Source: Euphorbia lathyris (Eukaryota > Streptophyta > Magnoliopsida > Malpighiales > Euphorbiaceae). Taken from it: a stretch of 64,000 nucleotides of DNA. Of the stretch, positions 43,074 through 56,758 are shown piece by piece (position 1 is the first letter of the stretch; the number at the start of each line of letters is the position of its first letter). The position numbers and the translations under genes were made by a program. A model generated the notes under the pieces. The model worked only from the letters and a program-made list of their open reading frames with translations. It was not told where the DNA came from and ran no database searches. Location: positions 101,089,895 to 101,153,894 of the forward strand of contig NC_088912.1 of the NCBI RefSeq assembly GCF_963576675.1, written 5' to 3'.

Positions 43074-44891
43074 TGATAGGGGTATTTTACCCCTATCTTT
43101 TAACGTGATTTACGGATTAATTTTAGAGGAAATAAATAAGTTTAATTACAAAAATAGAGTGTTTTAATAAAATAACGAAATAAAAATAAATTCCGCACTT
43201 TCGGTTAATTTTCCGTATTTTTGATTAATATTAGTAAATAAAATGTCAAGCTAACTCGGCTCCCGAGAATTGTATTTCAGGTACGAGCAAGAAGTGAAAA
43301 TCCATCCATACACGCGAGGCACATCAATCCTCACGCGAGGCGTGAAACATTGGATCAGAAATAATTGACTTATCCGCAGGCACCACGTGGGATCTAGTCA
43401 TCAGTACGCGAGGCGTGTACCACCATACGCGGGGCATGGAACATATGTCAGAAATGATTAACCTAATCCTGAAAGTCAGACTGCACGGTCTCCCTGAGTC
43501 AACTATCCATACGCGGGACGTACCACCTTACACGCGGGGCGTGTAAGGAAGTTCTTCAATGAAAAAAGCTCAGAGACACATTTACGCGGGGCGTGCTTCA
43601 GCTACGCACGGCGTAAAAGACCCAATTCAAGTAATAAAATCTCAGAAACTCAAACACGCGAGGCGCATCTCAGTCTACGCGGGGCGTGTTTGAGACAACA
43701 AGATCTAGAATTGGTCCACATGCAAGAGATTTCTGACGGAATGGGCAAACACGCGGGGCGTTCCACACCCTACGCGAGGTATATTATGGGATTTCTGCAC
43801 AAAATAATGTTGCTCCATGCTTGTACTTTGTGAAATTACAAATCTACCCTAGCTTGATGTGTATAAATAGGAGTGACTAGCACTCATTTCACAATCTTCT
43901 CTTTTGCATAGAAAGGAAACTCTTGAGATTAGATTCTTGTAGTTTTAGATTTTGTTTTTAGGCTTTATATAGCCAAACTCTTCCACCTTGAGAGCTTGTT
44001 CGTTGATTCCGGCATTCCATCCAAGTTCCGCTCCATCTCCGTGCACCAAGCTCGAAAGCTCCACCATCCAAGTCCTAAGAGACGGCTTTGAGTCCGGTTA
44101 GCTAGTTCCGAGGGTGGATTCTTCCCTTTACACTTGCTAATTAGCTTGCACTCATCCTATGTACTAGGCTTAGTTGTAATTCATATTTACATTCTCCATA
44201 TTTATAATTTATGATTTATAATCTTCTTTTCTATATATGTGTTGATGTTTGTTACTTGTTTTGATATACATAATTGATTATTGTGTGGGAGAACGCGATT
44301 TCCGACGCCATTCGGGCTATCTTTAGGGATTCATATAGGTGTTGCCTTACCGGAAGTGACAAACCGGAAACCGTAGGAATTGACAAGCCACAGAACTTAC
44401 GGGCCCTAATTTCTGATCCATAGCATTAGACACGCCTTGACTAGGAACCACGTAGTCTAAGTACTTCACGGGTCGGTCACACTACACGTAGTCATCATTG
44501 CACGAACAAACCATCAACCGTATAAACATTAGAAGTCGTTATTCGTCATATTTATAACTTATCACATCCGCATCACTTCATAGAGTTTCGTTATATAAAT
44601 TCGCCTCACCCGTAGTTAGGAGTAGTTTGTAGTTGGTCCCCATATCAACCTCAAAGTATTCACCACTTAAATAACGTATAAAACCGAGTAGTTTAATACT
44701 TGCAGTTATAAATCCCGTGGATTCGATACCCGGTCTTAACCGGATTATTACTTGATACGACGGGGTACACTTGCCCCTAAGTAGTGACGTCTAGTAAAGA
44801 TAGAGCATTTAGAAAGATCACATCCATAGTCGTAACGCACTTATCATACACATTTTATCATAGAAAACACTACACTAGACGGCACGCATCA
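43074..44891 (+). repeat. 5' LTR of the Athila element, 1818 bp
   Basis: It starts TGATAGGGG and ends ACGCATCA. It contains at least eleven copies of an 11-base GC-rich motif around ACGCGRGGCGT between 43308 and 43780. A TATA box GTATAAATAGG lies at about 43860. Confidence 0.92.
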
Positions 44892-45049
44892 AGTTTTTGG
44901 CGCCGTTGCCGGGGATTTATAACATCTTGCAATATTAGACAAAAACGTTTTATTGTTAGTTTAAGCATTCTTTTTGTATAAATTGTTTATATATACTTTT
45001 ACTAACATCATTCTTTCTTGTTGATATTGTATTTTATTTCATTCTTTTT

Positions 45050-48000
45050 ATGCACACCCGATCTCGAAGTTGTCCTCTCGTTCCTATTGATCTCGAAATT
45101 GAACATACTCTTTGTAGGATTCGGAGAGAGAAAATGACAACCCTCAATAATGAAGCTAACCAGCCCGAGGGCAACCAAAGGCCGCCGGAGCAACCCGTGA
45201 ATAACAACCGCAATGGTGGAGGCAATGACATGCGCTCGATGTTCGAGATTCTTGCTCCGCATCGCCCTCAAAACCGTAACGAAATCATTGCCCCCACCAT
45301 TCCGGCCGACACATATGAAATAAAGACTAGCATGATCCAACTGATCCAACAACTTGGTCAATTCGGAGGGGAACCCCATGAAAACCCTAACGAACACCTT
45401 GATAAATTTCTTATGTGTGCCGAAACTTCTCGGCAAAACGGTGTTCCGATTGAGGCCATCCAACTAAAATTATTTCCTTTCTCTTTGACAGGACAAGCGT
45501 TGGAGTGGTTGCATTCGTTAGAGGCGGGATCGATCACATCATGGGAGGAGCTTGAGAAGGAGTTCCTTTCTTACTACTTCCCGCCTTCTAAAACGGTTAA
45601 GTTGAGGAACGATATCACTTCCTTTCGGCAACTTGGATACGAGGCCCTCCATTCAGCTTGGGCTAGGTTTCGAAAGTTGCTCCGAAGCTGTCCCCACCAT
45701 GATATTCCTAAGCATGATTTGGTAAGTACTTTCTACCATGGATTAACACCCGCTAATCGTGCAACCGTTGACTCTGCTGCAGGTGGGGATTTGTTTCGGA
45801 AATCGGCAGGCGAGGCTTATGAGCTCATCCACAAATTAGCTAGGAAAAGTGTCCAATGGCAAGAAGATCGGCTTGCCGGACCCTCGCGACATCAAACTTT
45901 TGCCATGGAAGACGAGGCTCCCACAATCTTCATGGTCGAAATGAATAAAAAGCTGGACGCCTTGATGGCGCAAATGAGCCTCAAGAATACCGCACAAGCC
46001 CTAGTGTGCCCATATTGCGGTGGTGACCACCACGGTAAGGATTGTCAAGCCGGAAGCCCTTTTGCCGGCGATACCGAAAGCGTAAGTTATGTAGGGGGGT
46101 GACAAAGGTTTAATTCTTATCATAACTCCTATCCTGAATCGAACGCTTATCACCACCGTAACAATAATAACAACGGATGGAGGCCTCAACACCAAAACCC
46201 GAATTTATCTAATGGTAACAAGCAGAAGGTGTTGAAGCCCCCATCCGAACTCCATAATGAGTTCGTGGAGCAAGGTTCGGGCCAATTCCCTCATGACTAA
46301 GGAGGACAAAATTTTCAACCTCCTAGCAATGCGCAAGACTCTATGGTAATTGATCTTCTCAAAGAAATATCTTCCCGTCTTGCTAACAATGAAGCATTTT
46401 GCAGGGGTTTGGGACGTCAAGTGGCCCAATTGAGTCGCCAATGACAAGAGAGACAACACGAGTTTCTCCCGATTAACACCGAACAAAACCCGAGACCAAA
46501 GAACCGGGAGACCGCACAAGCAATAACTCTCCGTAGTGGTAAGGGTTTGGAACCACCGATTCCCAAGGCGATCCCAACCGCTCCGAAGGTAAGTGACAAA
46601 CCGGAAGTGGTAAGCAACCCCGGTTCGGATCCGAAACCCACGACTTCCTCGGATAAAAATAAAAATGTATGTGATCCCATTGGAGCTTACGTATCGAAGC
46701 TCCCTTTTCCGCAACGACTTAAAAAGGAAAAATTGGATCACCAATATGGCAAATTTTTGGAGATTTTTAAGAAACTTCACATTAACATCCCGCTTGCGAA
46801 GGCATTGGAACAAATGCCTATATATGCAAAGTTTCTTAAAGAAATCCTCTCCAAAAAGAGGAAGTTAGATCATAATGAAATGGTAGCGCTCACGGAGGAA
46901 TGCTCCGCGATCATAACAAACAAACTCCCACCTAAACTCAAGGATTTAGGAAGTTTTTCTATCCCTTGCACGATTGGTAATGTTGAGTTTAGGAGAGCTT
47001 TATGCGATTTGGGTGCTAGTATCAATCTAATGCCTTTATCTGTGTTTAGAAAGCTCGGGTTGGGAGAGCCAAAGCCTACCAATATGACGCTCCAGTTGGC
47101 CGACAGATCCATTGCCCGGCCAAAAGGGGTTGTGGAGGATGTCTTAGTGAAAGTGGACAAGTTCATTTTCCCCACCGATTTCGTAGTACTCGATATGGCA
47201 GAAGACGAGTCGGTACCGATCCTTTTAGGACGACCATTTCTTGCAATAGGTAGGACTCTCATTGACGTCCATGAGGGTAAGCTTATCCTACGGTTGCAGG
47301 ACGAAGAGGTAGAGTTTAACGTATACGACTCCATGAAATTCCCGTCTAATACCATGGAGGATTGTAACTTTTTAAATTTCGTAGACTCTATTGATCTTTT
47401 TGTTGAGGATTTTTGTGATAGGTCTTCTGCGGGAACCTCTTCGGAAATAGATGGTAATGAACATTTGGATGAGGAGCCATTGAACAAGCCATTTGAATAC
47501 TCCTCCGAAATAGAACAATGTCTGTTGGCAAGGAGCCGGTTCGAGGGTTTGGACCGGGACAACAGAGCAAAGCCGAAGTCCTCTCTCGAGGAGCCTCCGA
47601 CTTTGGAACTTAAACCCTTGCCTCCTAATTTAAAATATGCATTTTTACAACCTCCTAATTTCTTACCGGTTGTTATATCTTCGCTTTTGACAGCAGAAAT
47701 GGAGGAAGCGTTAATTGCGGTGTTACAAAAACACAAGGGCGCATTTGGATGGACCATTCACGACATTAAAGGGATCAACCCCACCATTTGCACACACCGC
47801 ATCTTTATGGAGGATAAAGTCAAACCCTCTGTGCAGCCGCAACGACGACTTAACCCTAATATGAAAGAGGTAGTAAAGGCCGAGGTAATCAAACTCCTCG
47901 ACGCAGGTATAATCTTTCCTATCTCCGATAGTCCATGGGTTAGTCCGGTCCAATGTGTTCCCAAAAAGGGGGGCACTACGGTGACGGAAAATGATCAAGG

Positions 48001-50497
48001 GTAATTAATTCCCACACGAAAAGTAACGGGGTGGCGAGTATGCATTGATTATAGGAAACTTAATGAAGCCACCCGAAAGGATCATTTTCCGTTGCCGTTC
48101 ATTGACCAAATGTTGGAAAGAATGGCGGGGCATAAATTCTTTTGTACCCTCGATGGCCTGTCCGGCTACATGCAATTTCCCGTTGATCCTTCGGATCAAG
48201 AGAAGACGACATTTACTTGTCCGTATGGGAAATTTGCATATAGGCGGATGCCGTTTGGGCTGTGTAACGCCCCCGCCACCTTTCAACAGTGCATGACGGC
48301 TATATTCTCCAAAATGATTGAGGATTTCATGGAAGTCTTCATGGACGATTTTTCTGTTTTTGGGTCGTCCTTCGAAATTTGTTTGAACAATCTTGATAAA
48401 GTCCTTCAACGTTGCGAGGACACTAACCTAGCTCTTAGTTGGGAAAAGTGTCAATTTATGGTTCAAGATTGTATCGTTTTGGGACACAAGGTGTCCGGGG
48501 AAGGAATCGCGGTCGATCCGGCCAAGATTGAGGTGATTGAAAAATTACCTCCTCCAATCAATGTTAAAGGAATACGGAGTTTCTTGGGTCATGCAGGGTT
48601 CTATAGGAGATTTATTAAAGATTTCTCTAAAATAGCAACCCCTTTGACCCAACTCCTTGCAAAGGATGCGAAATTTAGTTTTTCCTCCGAATGTTTGCTT
48701 GCATTTAACACGCTAAAGGAAAAACTAGTTAATGCACCCATCATGGTGAAACCTGATTGGAGTCTTCCCTTTGAACTTATGTGTGATGCGAGTGATTTGG
48801 CTGTAGGTGCTTGTTTGGGCCAACGGGTGGATAAAATTTTCCGCCCCATTTTTTATGCGAGCAAAACGCTCAATGAAGCCCAACAAAACTATTCCATTAC
48901 GGAAAAAGAGATGCTTGCTGTAGTTTTTCCTTTCGATAAATTTAGATCATATCTCGTGTTATCCAAAATTATCGTATACACTGACCACGCAGCTCTCAAG
49001 TACTTAATGACTAAGCAGGATGCCAAACCATGATTGATACGGTGGATTCTACTCCTACAAGAATTTGATATCGAAATCAGGGATAAAAAAGGAGTGGAGA
49101 ATGTCGTAGCCGACCATCTTTCCCGGCTACAAAGCGAGCAAGCCACGTCTCCGGAAATTGTGGAGATCAAGGAGACCTTTCCCGACGAAACTCTCTATGC
49201 GGTAACACCTTTACCTTGGTATGCCGATATGGCAAACTACAAAGCCGGTAATATTCTTCCCCCGCATCTTACTTACGAGCAACGTAGGAAGTTCTTTTAT
49301 GACGCTAAGAACTATTTTTGGGAAGAGCCCTACTTGTTTAAATCTTGTGCTGATAATGTCATTCGTAGGTGCATACCGGAAGATGAGGTAAATCATGTGT
49401 TGCATATGTGTCACACCCAAGAGCCGGGGGGCCACTTCAGCCCTAGTCGGACTATGGCAAAGGTTCTACAATGTGGCTTTTATTAGCCTACCTTGTCCAA
49501 GGATTCCCAAGACTTCGTCAAATCATGTGATGCTTGTCAGCGGAGCGGGAACATCTCCCGTAAACATGAAATGCTCCAACAAGGGATCCTAGTTTGCGAA
49601 CTTTTTGATGTTTGGGGGATAGACTTTATGGGGCCTTTCCCTAAGTCGCATAACAACGCCTACATTCTTGTGGCGGTTGACTATGTCTCCAAATGGGTGG
49701 AGGCCGTTGCCTTACCCTCAAACGACTCTAAGGTAGTAGGGAAATTTATAAAGAAGAACATCTTTACTCTGTTTGGAACCCATCGAGCTATCATTAGTGA
49801 CGGGGGCTCCCACTTTTGCAACTGCCAATTCAATCAACTGTTACATAAATACGGGGTTGCCCACCGAGTTTCCACCCTCTACCATCCGCAAACTAATGGA
49901 CATGTCGAGGTTTCTAACCGTGAACTAAAACGAATCTTGGAAAAAACGGTTAGTGCCTCTAGGAAAGACTGGAGCCTAAAGCTCGACGACGCCCTCTGGG
50001 CCTACCGCACGGCGTTTAAAACGTCTATCGGGATGTCTCCTTATCGTTTAATTTTCGGGAAATCATGTCATTTACCAGTGGAATTAGAACATAAGGCCTA
50101 TTGGGCCCTGGAATTTTTAAATTTTGATACACAGGCCACAGGGGACCAACGTCTCCTCCAACTCAATACCCTTGATGAACTCCGTCTCGGATCGTACGAA
50201 AATGCCAGGATTTACAAAGAACGTACGAAGAAATGGCACGACAAGCATGTGCAAATCAAGGAATTCAACAAAGGGGACTAAGTCCTCCTATATAATTCTC
50301 GCCTCCACCTATTCCCAAGAAAATTAAGGAGTCGATGGTCGGGACCGCACACCGTTATCAATACCCACTCATCCGGAGCGGTCGACATCCAAGGTTCCGA
50401 CAACGAAACCCACCGGGTGAACGACCACCACCTGAATATATATTGCGGGGGCACTCTTCCACAACACGGAGAAACCACATTCCTTAAAACACCGTAA
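45050..50497 (+). pseudogene. Athila gag-pol pseudogene (one frame, seven stops)
   Basis: Domains in order: gag (about 45140-46100, retrotransposon gag helices with QALEWLHSLEAGSITSWEEL and a CPYCGGDHHGKDC knuckle), aspartic protease (ALCDLGASINLMP, about 47007), RT (about 47850-48560; FMDD at 48340), RNase H (CDAS near 48784, EKEM near 48904), and integrase with zinc finger and DDE residues ([23 protein letters not shown]). In-frame stops at 46100, 46298, 46442, 48002, 49031, 49484 and 50279 break it. No frameshift is seen in 5.4 kb. Motif wording and the primer site match the Athila lineage. Confidence 0.93.
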
Positions 50498-52391
50498 GCA
50501 TGCACACATCACGAGAAAGTCGAGCTACTCCGACTCTAAACGTAGCCTCGGTTTGCGTTCCTCAAACCCTTTGTATATATGTATCATATCCGCTTGTTCT
50601 TTTTAGGCGCTATCCTTATTTTATTCAATTAAAATCAACGAAAAACAAATCCCATACGAATCCAAATAGATCACGCGGGGCATGCACACCGTCACGCCCC
50701 GCGCATCTGAGCCTCTGGCCAAAATCGGCCTACAATGCATCTTTCACGCAGGGCGTACTCCCTTTGACGCCCCGTGTGATCGCCTGTCTTCCCTATATCA
50801 AAAGCCCAAAAACTCAAACACGCGGGGCGCCCCTCTTACTGCGCCCCACGTATTTGAGTCTCTGCCCAAAAAGAGCTCACAACGCACCTCCTACGCGGGG
50901 CGCCCTCTTGGGCACATCTCGCGTAGGACCAAACCTTAAATGGGTCTAATTTTAAATTCATGTCTATTTTTGTTTTTGTTTTTCTCTTCTTTTGCGATGT
51001 CCTTGGAATAGACGTCATTTTAATAACGCGGAGGGCCGTGCAACCCCGCACTTTCAGTTTGTTTTGCACTAACAAAAACAAAAATAAATAAAAATCAAAT
51101 AAACAACAAAATAATTGAACTAATTTATCGACTCTGAAAATTGTTCCGACACACTACCCCCTTGGAAATAAAATAAAAGTTCCATTATTTGTCTTTAAAA
51201 AAGACGGAACACAAAGGATCAGTTTTAGTGAGAAATTTTAGTCTTAATTTTGAAGTTCTAGAATTTATGCAAAGCCGAGGTTTATACTAAACAAAAGCAT
51301 TGAGTCCTAACCCACATGTCATCTCCATAATGAAATTTAAAAAGGCAATAAAAACGGGATGTTTGAGAGTTTAGCGAAAACTCGATAGTACACAATTTAA
51401 ACCCGAAATTTTGTGAGGTAATTTTGAGCCTAAAAGAGTTCGTACGAGAACTCTAATTCTTTCATAATTTTTTGAGAGCTTTGACTTCACTCGACTCATA
51501 GAGTTTGCACCTAATACCGGGTTAAGTACACCTATTTTGGTTAAAATGACAACAAATGATAAAACGAACCCACGTAGTCTAATTCTTTTCTTAATTTATT
51601 TTTCTCGTTTTTATTAACCTCTAGGAAACCCCCTCGAGCCTATTAACCAACTTTTTTTTGTAAACACCCTTTTTAACAGTTAACCCTTTTTCCTCTTGAT
51701 TAAATATCAACAAAATCGATTCGCACCCAAAATAAGTCAAGGCCTTAAAAAGTGAGCTCCATAAGTTCTCGAGATCGTTTTTGTGCCGCTCTCAAAACAA
51801 AAAGAAAAAGAAGAACATAATAAAGAGCAAAAAGGCATTCTCAAGCTCCACCCGAGCAATTTCGAGTTATATTTTACAGACTTACCAAGGCCAAAATAAG
51901 ATACGGTGCAATCATCAAAAGGGTATTTAAACTCGAGTCTTCAAAAATTAACCACTAAAAAGCCACCCACATTACAACCCCCCTTCGGGTTCATTTTTAA
52001 TATTGTCTAAACCATAACATAGGAGGAAAAACCCGGATGAAAATGCAAACTCAAAGTGATCTCGGATAAGTGCAAAGAAGAGTGCTAAAACACCGACCCA
52101 CCAAAGTTTGAGCGTAAGAGTGAAATCCCTTGGTGAGGTACTATCGGGTCCTCAAAAGATAATCAACCCCCGTTAATATTGCCTATTAATTTTGATCATG
52201 GAGGTTTCAAATAAGTTTTGGTCACTCGATTGTTTGCGTAGTTGTTTACCGAAAACTTTGCATAAAACTGTAACTTTGAAATCACGCACTTGGTAAAACC
52301 AACCGACAGTTTGTTTCTTAATAATCTCAATCCCTTGTCTTTCGATTTCTTTTACTTGAGGACAAGTAAAACTTTAAAGTCCGAGGAGGTT
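50498..52391 (+). mobile_element. Athila post-pol non-coding region
   Basis: No domain is recognisable. The part 50670-50930 contains GC-rich motifs of the same kind as in the LTR, here in both directions (ACGCGGGGC and GCCCCGCG), able to pair with each other. It ends with 'gaggacaagtaaaactttaaag' and a purine tract before the LTR. Confidence 0.8.
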
Positions 52392-53234
52392 TGATAGGGG
52401 TATTTTACCCCTATCTTTTAGCGTGATTTACGGATTAATTTTAGAGGAAATAAATAAGTTTAATTACAAAAATAGAGTGTTTTAATAAAAAAACGAAATA
52501 AAAATAAATTCCGTACTTTCGGTTAATTTTCTGTATTTTTTATTAATATTAGTAAATAAAATGTCAAGCTAACTCGGCTCCCAAGAATTGTATTTCAGGT
52601 ACGAGCAAGAAGTGAAAATCCATCCATACACGCGAGGCGCATCACTCCTCACGCGAGGCGTGAAACATTGGATCAGAAATAATTGACTTATCCGCAGGCA
52701 CCACTTGGGATCTAGTCATCAGTACGCGAGGCGTGTACCACCATACGCGGGGCATGGAACATATGTCAGAAATGATTAACCTAATCCTGAAAGTCAGACT
52801 GCACGGTCTCCCTGAGTCAACTATCCATACGCGGGACGTACCACCTTACACGCGGGGCGTGTAAGGAAGTTCTTCAATGAAAAAAGCTCAGAGACACATT
52901 TACGCGGGGCGTGCTTCAGCTACGCACGGCGTAAAAGACCCAATTCAAGCAATAAAATCTCAGAAACTCAACCACGCGAGGCGCATCTCAGTCTACGCAG
53001 GGCGTGTTTGAGACAACAAGATCTGGAATTGGTCCACATGCAGGAGATTTCTGATGGAATGGGCAAACACGCGGGGCGTTCCACACCCTACGCGAGGCGT
53101 ATTATGGGATTTTTGCACAAAATAATGTTGCTCCATGCTTGTACTTTGTGAAATTACAAATCTACCCTAGCTTGATGTGTATAAATAGGAGTGACTAGCA
53201 CTCATTTCACAATCTTTTCTTTTGCATAGAAAGG
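52392..53234 (+). repeat. 3' LTR of the Athila element, truncated
   Basis: It matches the first 840 bases of the 5' LTR with a small number of mainly C/T or G/A differences, then stops after 'gaaaggaaactcttg'. Confidence 0.92.
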
Positions 53235-53565
53235 AAACTCTTGTAGTTACACCTATTTTCGAACAACACCTATGTGGTCCTTATATTTATTTATTTTATA
53301 AATTAGCCCCTCATTATTAACTAATTATCACAAACAAACCCCAAAATAAAAAATAAAAATCAATTATACCATCTTCTCCATCTCTTTAATTTCTTATTTT
53401 TTCTTCTTCTTTCTCCCTCTTCTCTCTTAATTTTTCTCTCTCTAACCAAACAAACACCCTATTATTCCACCTCAGTATCCCCTCTAACAAACTCATTTCT
53501 TAAATTAATTTATATCTACAAATTTCAATAAACCTTACCCGAAAAGAAAAAGTATAATGGAATAC

Positions 53566-53872
53566 CTGAATTGCGAAGGAAATTGAGGCCATTGATTAGT
53601 CAAATTTCGGAGCTGATGATCATCAGGATTATCCAATGCAGGAATCAGAGTTGGATCCAAAGCTAAATAATCGAAAACCACTTTCCAATCTCTAACATTT
53701 TTAGTGTGCTCACTATCATAAAAACCCATAGGATCAACTTCGCTTCTCTGAACTTTCCATTTCTGATCGAGAGGTTGATCGAATAATTGTTTGGCTACTT
53801 TCTCCATTTTTTGTCGAAGCTCCGCTGAAACTCCATGATTGATCACTTGAAAAAACCCATACTTTTGGCATG
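53566..53872 (-). pseudogene. 2-oxoglutarate/Fe(II) dioxygenase exon 1, second half
   Basis: The minus-strand frame encodes CQKYGFFQVINHGVSAELRQ and on to NVRDWKVVFDYLALDPTLIP and NQWPQFPSQFR, the N-terminal (DIOX_N) domain of plant 2-oxoglutarate-dependent dioxygenases. Enzymes of this family act in hormone and specialised metabolism. At 53566-53565 the exon ends at a GT splice donor, after which TIR sequence begins. The catalytic C-terminal domain (HxD...H and RxS) is absent. The exon is interrupted at 53872 by a Copia LTR and continues at 57614. It has no stop within this part. The exact subfamily is not certain. Confidence 0.85.
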
Positions 53873-54649
53873 TGTTGGAACTGGAACTCGGAAAACAGGA
53901 ACAGACCGAACAAAAATAAATGGGCAGAGTCGCGGACAATGTCGCTTTCTTTAAGACGTTCGCGGAACTACCGAAAAATTGCAAACAGTATGAACTCCGG
54001 TCGCCTCCAGGATAAAACAGCCCTCTGTAAATACGATTTTGTATTGCACCGTACAAAAATCGTTTCTGCCTACACTCTCAATTTGCTCAGTTTCGAAATA
54101 CAGAAAGAATGAAAATAATTGTGTGTATTGAATGGCAGTCTTACCACCTATTTATACAGAAAAATAGAGCTGTTGAAGCTCTAATTTACAGGAGAGAAAG
54201 TGGGAGAGAAAACAGTGGAAGGTGGTGAGATTGAGTTTTGACAAAGTCACGTTCAGAAAATAGACGTTAAGAGAATAACGTTCAGAAAAACTAATTCAGA
54301 GTAGTAATTAATTAAATAAAAATAAAAAACAGATTTAATAAAATAATAATAAAAAATTATTATTAATTTTTCAATAAAAAATTATATTATTTACACCACA
54401 CCACACCAACCCGGCCCAGTTCGGTTCGGTCGGACGGACGGCGTGCGCACGTGTGGTGGTCAACCAAGAGGTAGGTCCTCACCCTTTCACAAAAGTGGGT
54501 ACCCCTTGGCGCACACCCCAAGCATTTGAGGACCTCCTTTATAAATATCTCCACCAAGTGCTTTGAAAGCAACGTGGGATACTTTTCACTTGAAAAACTT
54601 AAAGACACATGGGCTTATTTCATAAATTATAATTGGGCCAAGCCCAACA
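53873..54649 (-). repeat. 3' LTR of the deleted Copia, 777 bp
   Basis: Plus-strand ends TGTTGGAACTGG and AAGCCCAACA. The minus strand carries a TATA-like CTGTATAAATAGG near 54160. GC-rich 'cggtcggacgga' stretch at 54425-54450. Confidence 0.9.
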
Positions 54650-55179
54650 ATCCCCTATTAGAATTTTTGAAATCGTTTTACTGAGCAGTTACATAAAGTC
54701 AGACATAAACAGAGGTATCTTTCGATTTGAACCTTTGCGTAGTGAGTATAGTTCAGATTTTACTAGAGTGACTCGTAGTCTTGAACTCTATCTCTGATGT
54801 ATATCACGCCATAACCTTTTCAGAGTGTAGTTCTAGTAGCCCGTGCGTTTATGGCCATGCACGTCTATCCCGGTTTAATGAATGCTCTAGAGTTTTGCCC
54901 TAAACTCATAGGAAGCAGCCTCACTTCCACATTCATATAGGTGATTCTATCAAAAGTACTCCTGGAGCTATGTACTTCACTCCAAATGGAGTATAGATTT
55001 CATTAAGAGTTTCTATTATCTCAACCTCACATCGCTTCAGGATATTCATGCTTCAAATTGCATGATCTGACACATATTACAACACAACTTGTTATTACCC
55101 ATTGAACCTATTTCTTGGGATCTCCAGTCTATAGGTTGGGTTACCATTGTGTGTAACTCATCACTGTAGGGGCATAAGT

Positions 55180-56758
55180 CCCATACTCTTTGCCATATTC
55201 TGGACTTTTTCTCTAGCTAATCCTTTCGTCAAAGGATCAGCTAAATTCTCTTCTGAGCGTATGTGATCCACTCTAACAGCTCCTTTAGTGAGTAGCTCTC
55301 TTACAGTGTTGTGCTTACGACGTATCTATCGTTTCTTATCATTATAATAACGATTCTGGATCTTAGCAATAGCCGCGGTACTATCGCAGTGGATCAATAC
55401 AGCTGGAATCAGTTTTTCCCATAGGGGAATCTCAGCTAACAGACTTCTCAACCAACCTGCTTCTTCACTAGCCACAGCTAGTGCAATCAGTTCTGATTCC
55501 ATGGTTGATTGAGCTAGGATAGTCTGTTTCTTAGACTTCCATGAAACAGCACCACCAGCTATATTGAAAATATAGCCACTAGTAGCCTTGGAATCATCTG
55601 ATAAGGTATTCCAGTCAGCATCACTATATCCTTCAAGAACTGCTGGAAACCTTTGATAATGTAATCCAAGTTTCATGGTTCTTTTAAGGTAACTCATGAC
55701 CCTTTCTATAGCATTCCAATGCTCCATTATAGGTCTACTAGTAAATCTGCATAGTAATCCTACGACATACGCGATGTCGGGTCTAGTACAATCAGTGGCA
55801 TAACGAAGGCTGCCAATTACGCTAGCATACTCTGATTGTCTTCCACTATCTCCAGTGTTCTTAAAAAGTTTTATACTAGGGTCATAAGGTGTACATGCAA
55901 GTTTACAATCAAAGTAGTTATATTTTTTTAGAATCTTTTCAATGTAGTGATTGATCTAAAGAAATTCCAGTTCCAGACCTAGTTATCTTTATGCCAAGAA
56001 TGATGTTCGCTTCTCCTAGATCTTTCATGTCAAAGTTTTCACATAGCATTGACTTAACAGAATTCACAACATGAATATTAGATCCAAAAATAAGCAAGTC
56101 ATCAACATATAAGCATATAATGGTGCAGAGACCATTTTCATATTTGTAGTAGATACATTTATCACTTTCATTCACCTTAAAGCCATTTGAAATAATCAAG
56201 TTATAAAATTTTGCATGCCATTGCTTAGGTGCTTGTTTTAGCCTATATAAAGACTTATCTAACTTACATACCTTATGGGCTTGATCAAAGACTACAAAGC
56301 CCTCAGGTTGATCCATATAAACCTCTTCTTCTAGTTCACCATTCAAAAACGCAGTTTTAACATCCATTTGGTGCACCACTAGATTGTGCACAGAAGCAAT
56401 AGCAATCAAAACACGTATAGCCGTAATCCTAGTGACAGGTGAATAAGTATCAAAGAAATCAACATTTTCTCTTTGTCTAAAGCCTTTAGCTACAAAGCGA
56501 GCCTTAAACTTATCTACTGAACCATCAGGTTTCAATTTCTTCTTAAGGATCCATTTACAACCTATTGGTTTACAACCTGGTGGTAAGTCTACTAAGTGCC
56601 AAGTTTGGTTTGACTCAAGTGAGTCCATTTCATCATTAATGGCTTCTTGCCATAAATCAGCATCTAATGAGGTTAAGGCTTCTTGTATAGTAAGTGGATC
56701 CTCTTCTACTGTGAAAGCATAAAAGTCAGAACCAAAGTCTTTAGATACTCTAGGTCTT
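55180..56758 (-). pseudogene. Copia RT and RNase H, truncated
   Basis: RT is open from 56758 to 55939, with QTWHLVDLPPGCKPIGCKW, the KARFVAKGF strand, the DVKTAFLNGEL motif and catalytic YVDD (CLYVDDLLIFGS, about 56120). Stops and frame loss occur between 55938 and 55728. RNase H then continues in an open frame (55727-55326: [24 protein letters not shown]) and on to an ADPLTKGL-type end at about 55180. The open frame extends upstream of the RT into LTR sequence, to an ATG at 56889, because the LTR and RT were joined by deletion. It is not a functional polyprotein. Confidence 0.9.

Larger units (their letters stand above)
43074..53234 (+). mobile_element. Athila-type Gypsy retrotransposon, 10.2 kb, 3' LTR truncated
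   Basis: 5' LTR 43074-44891, primer site TTTTTGGCGCCGTTGCCGGG from 44894, one gag-pol frame 45050-50497, a non-coding post-pol region, a purine tract before the second LTR, and the first 843 bp of the 3' LTR (52392-53234). The two LTRs are closely similar where both exist. The 3' LTR stops abruptly against the left end of the dioxygenase-bearing element, so the target duplication cannot be tested. Confidence 0.93.

Noticed and set aside
43308..43780. CRISPR-like array (short GC-rich repeats with spacers)
   Set aside because: The repeats are only about 11 bases and degenerate, lie in a plant LTR, and there are no cas genes.
46205..47757. Long minus-strand frames across Athila gag-pol
   Set aside because: They are antisense shadows of the protease and gag region.
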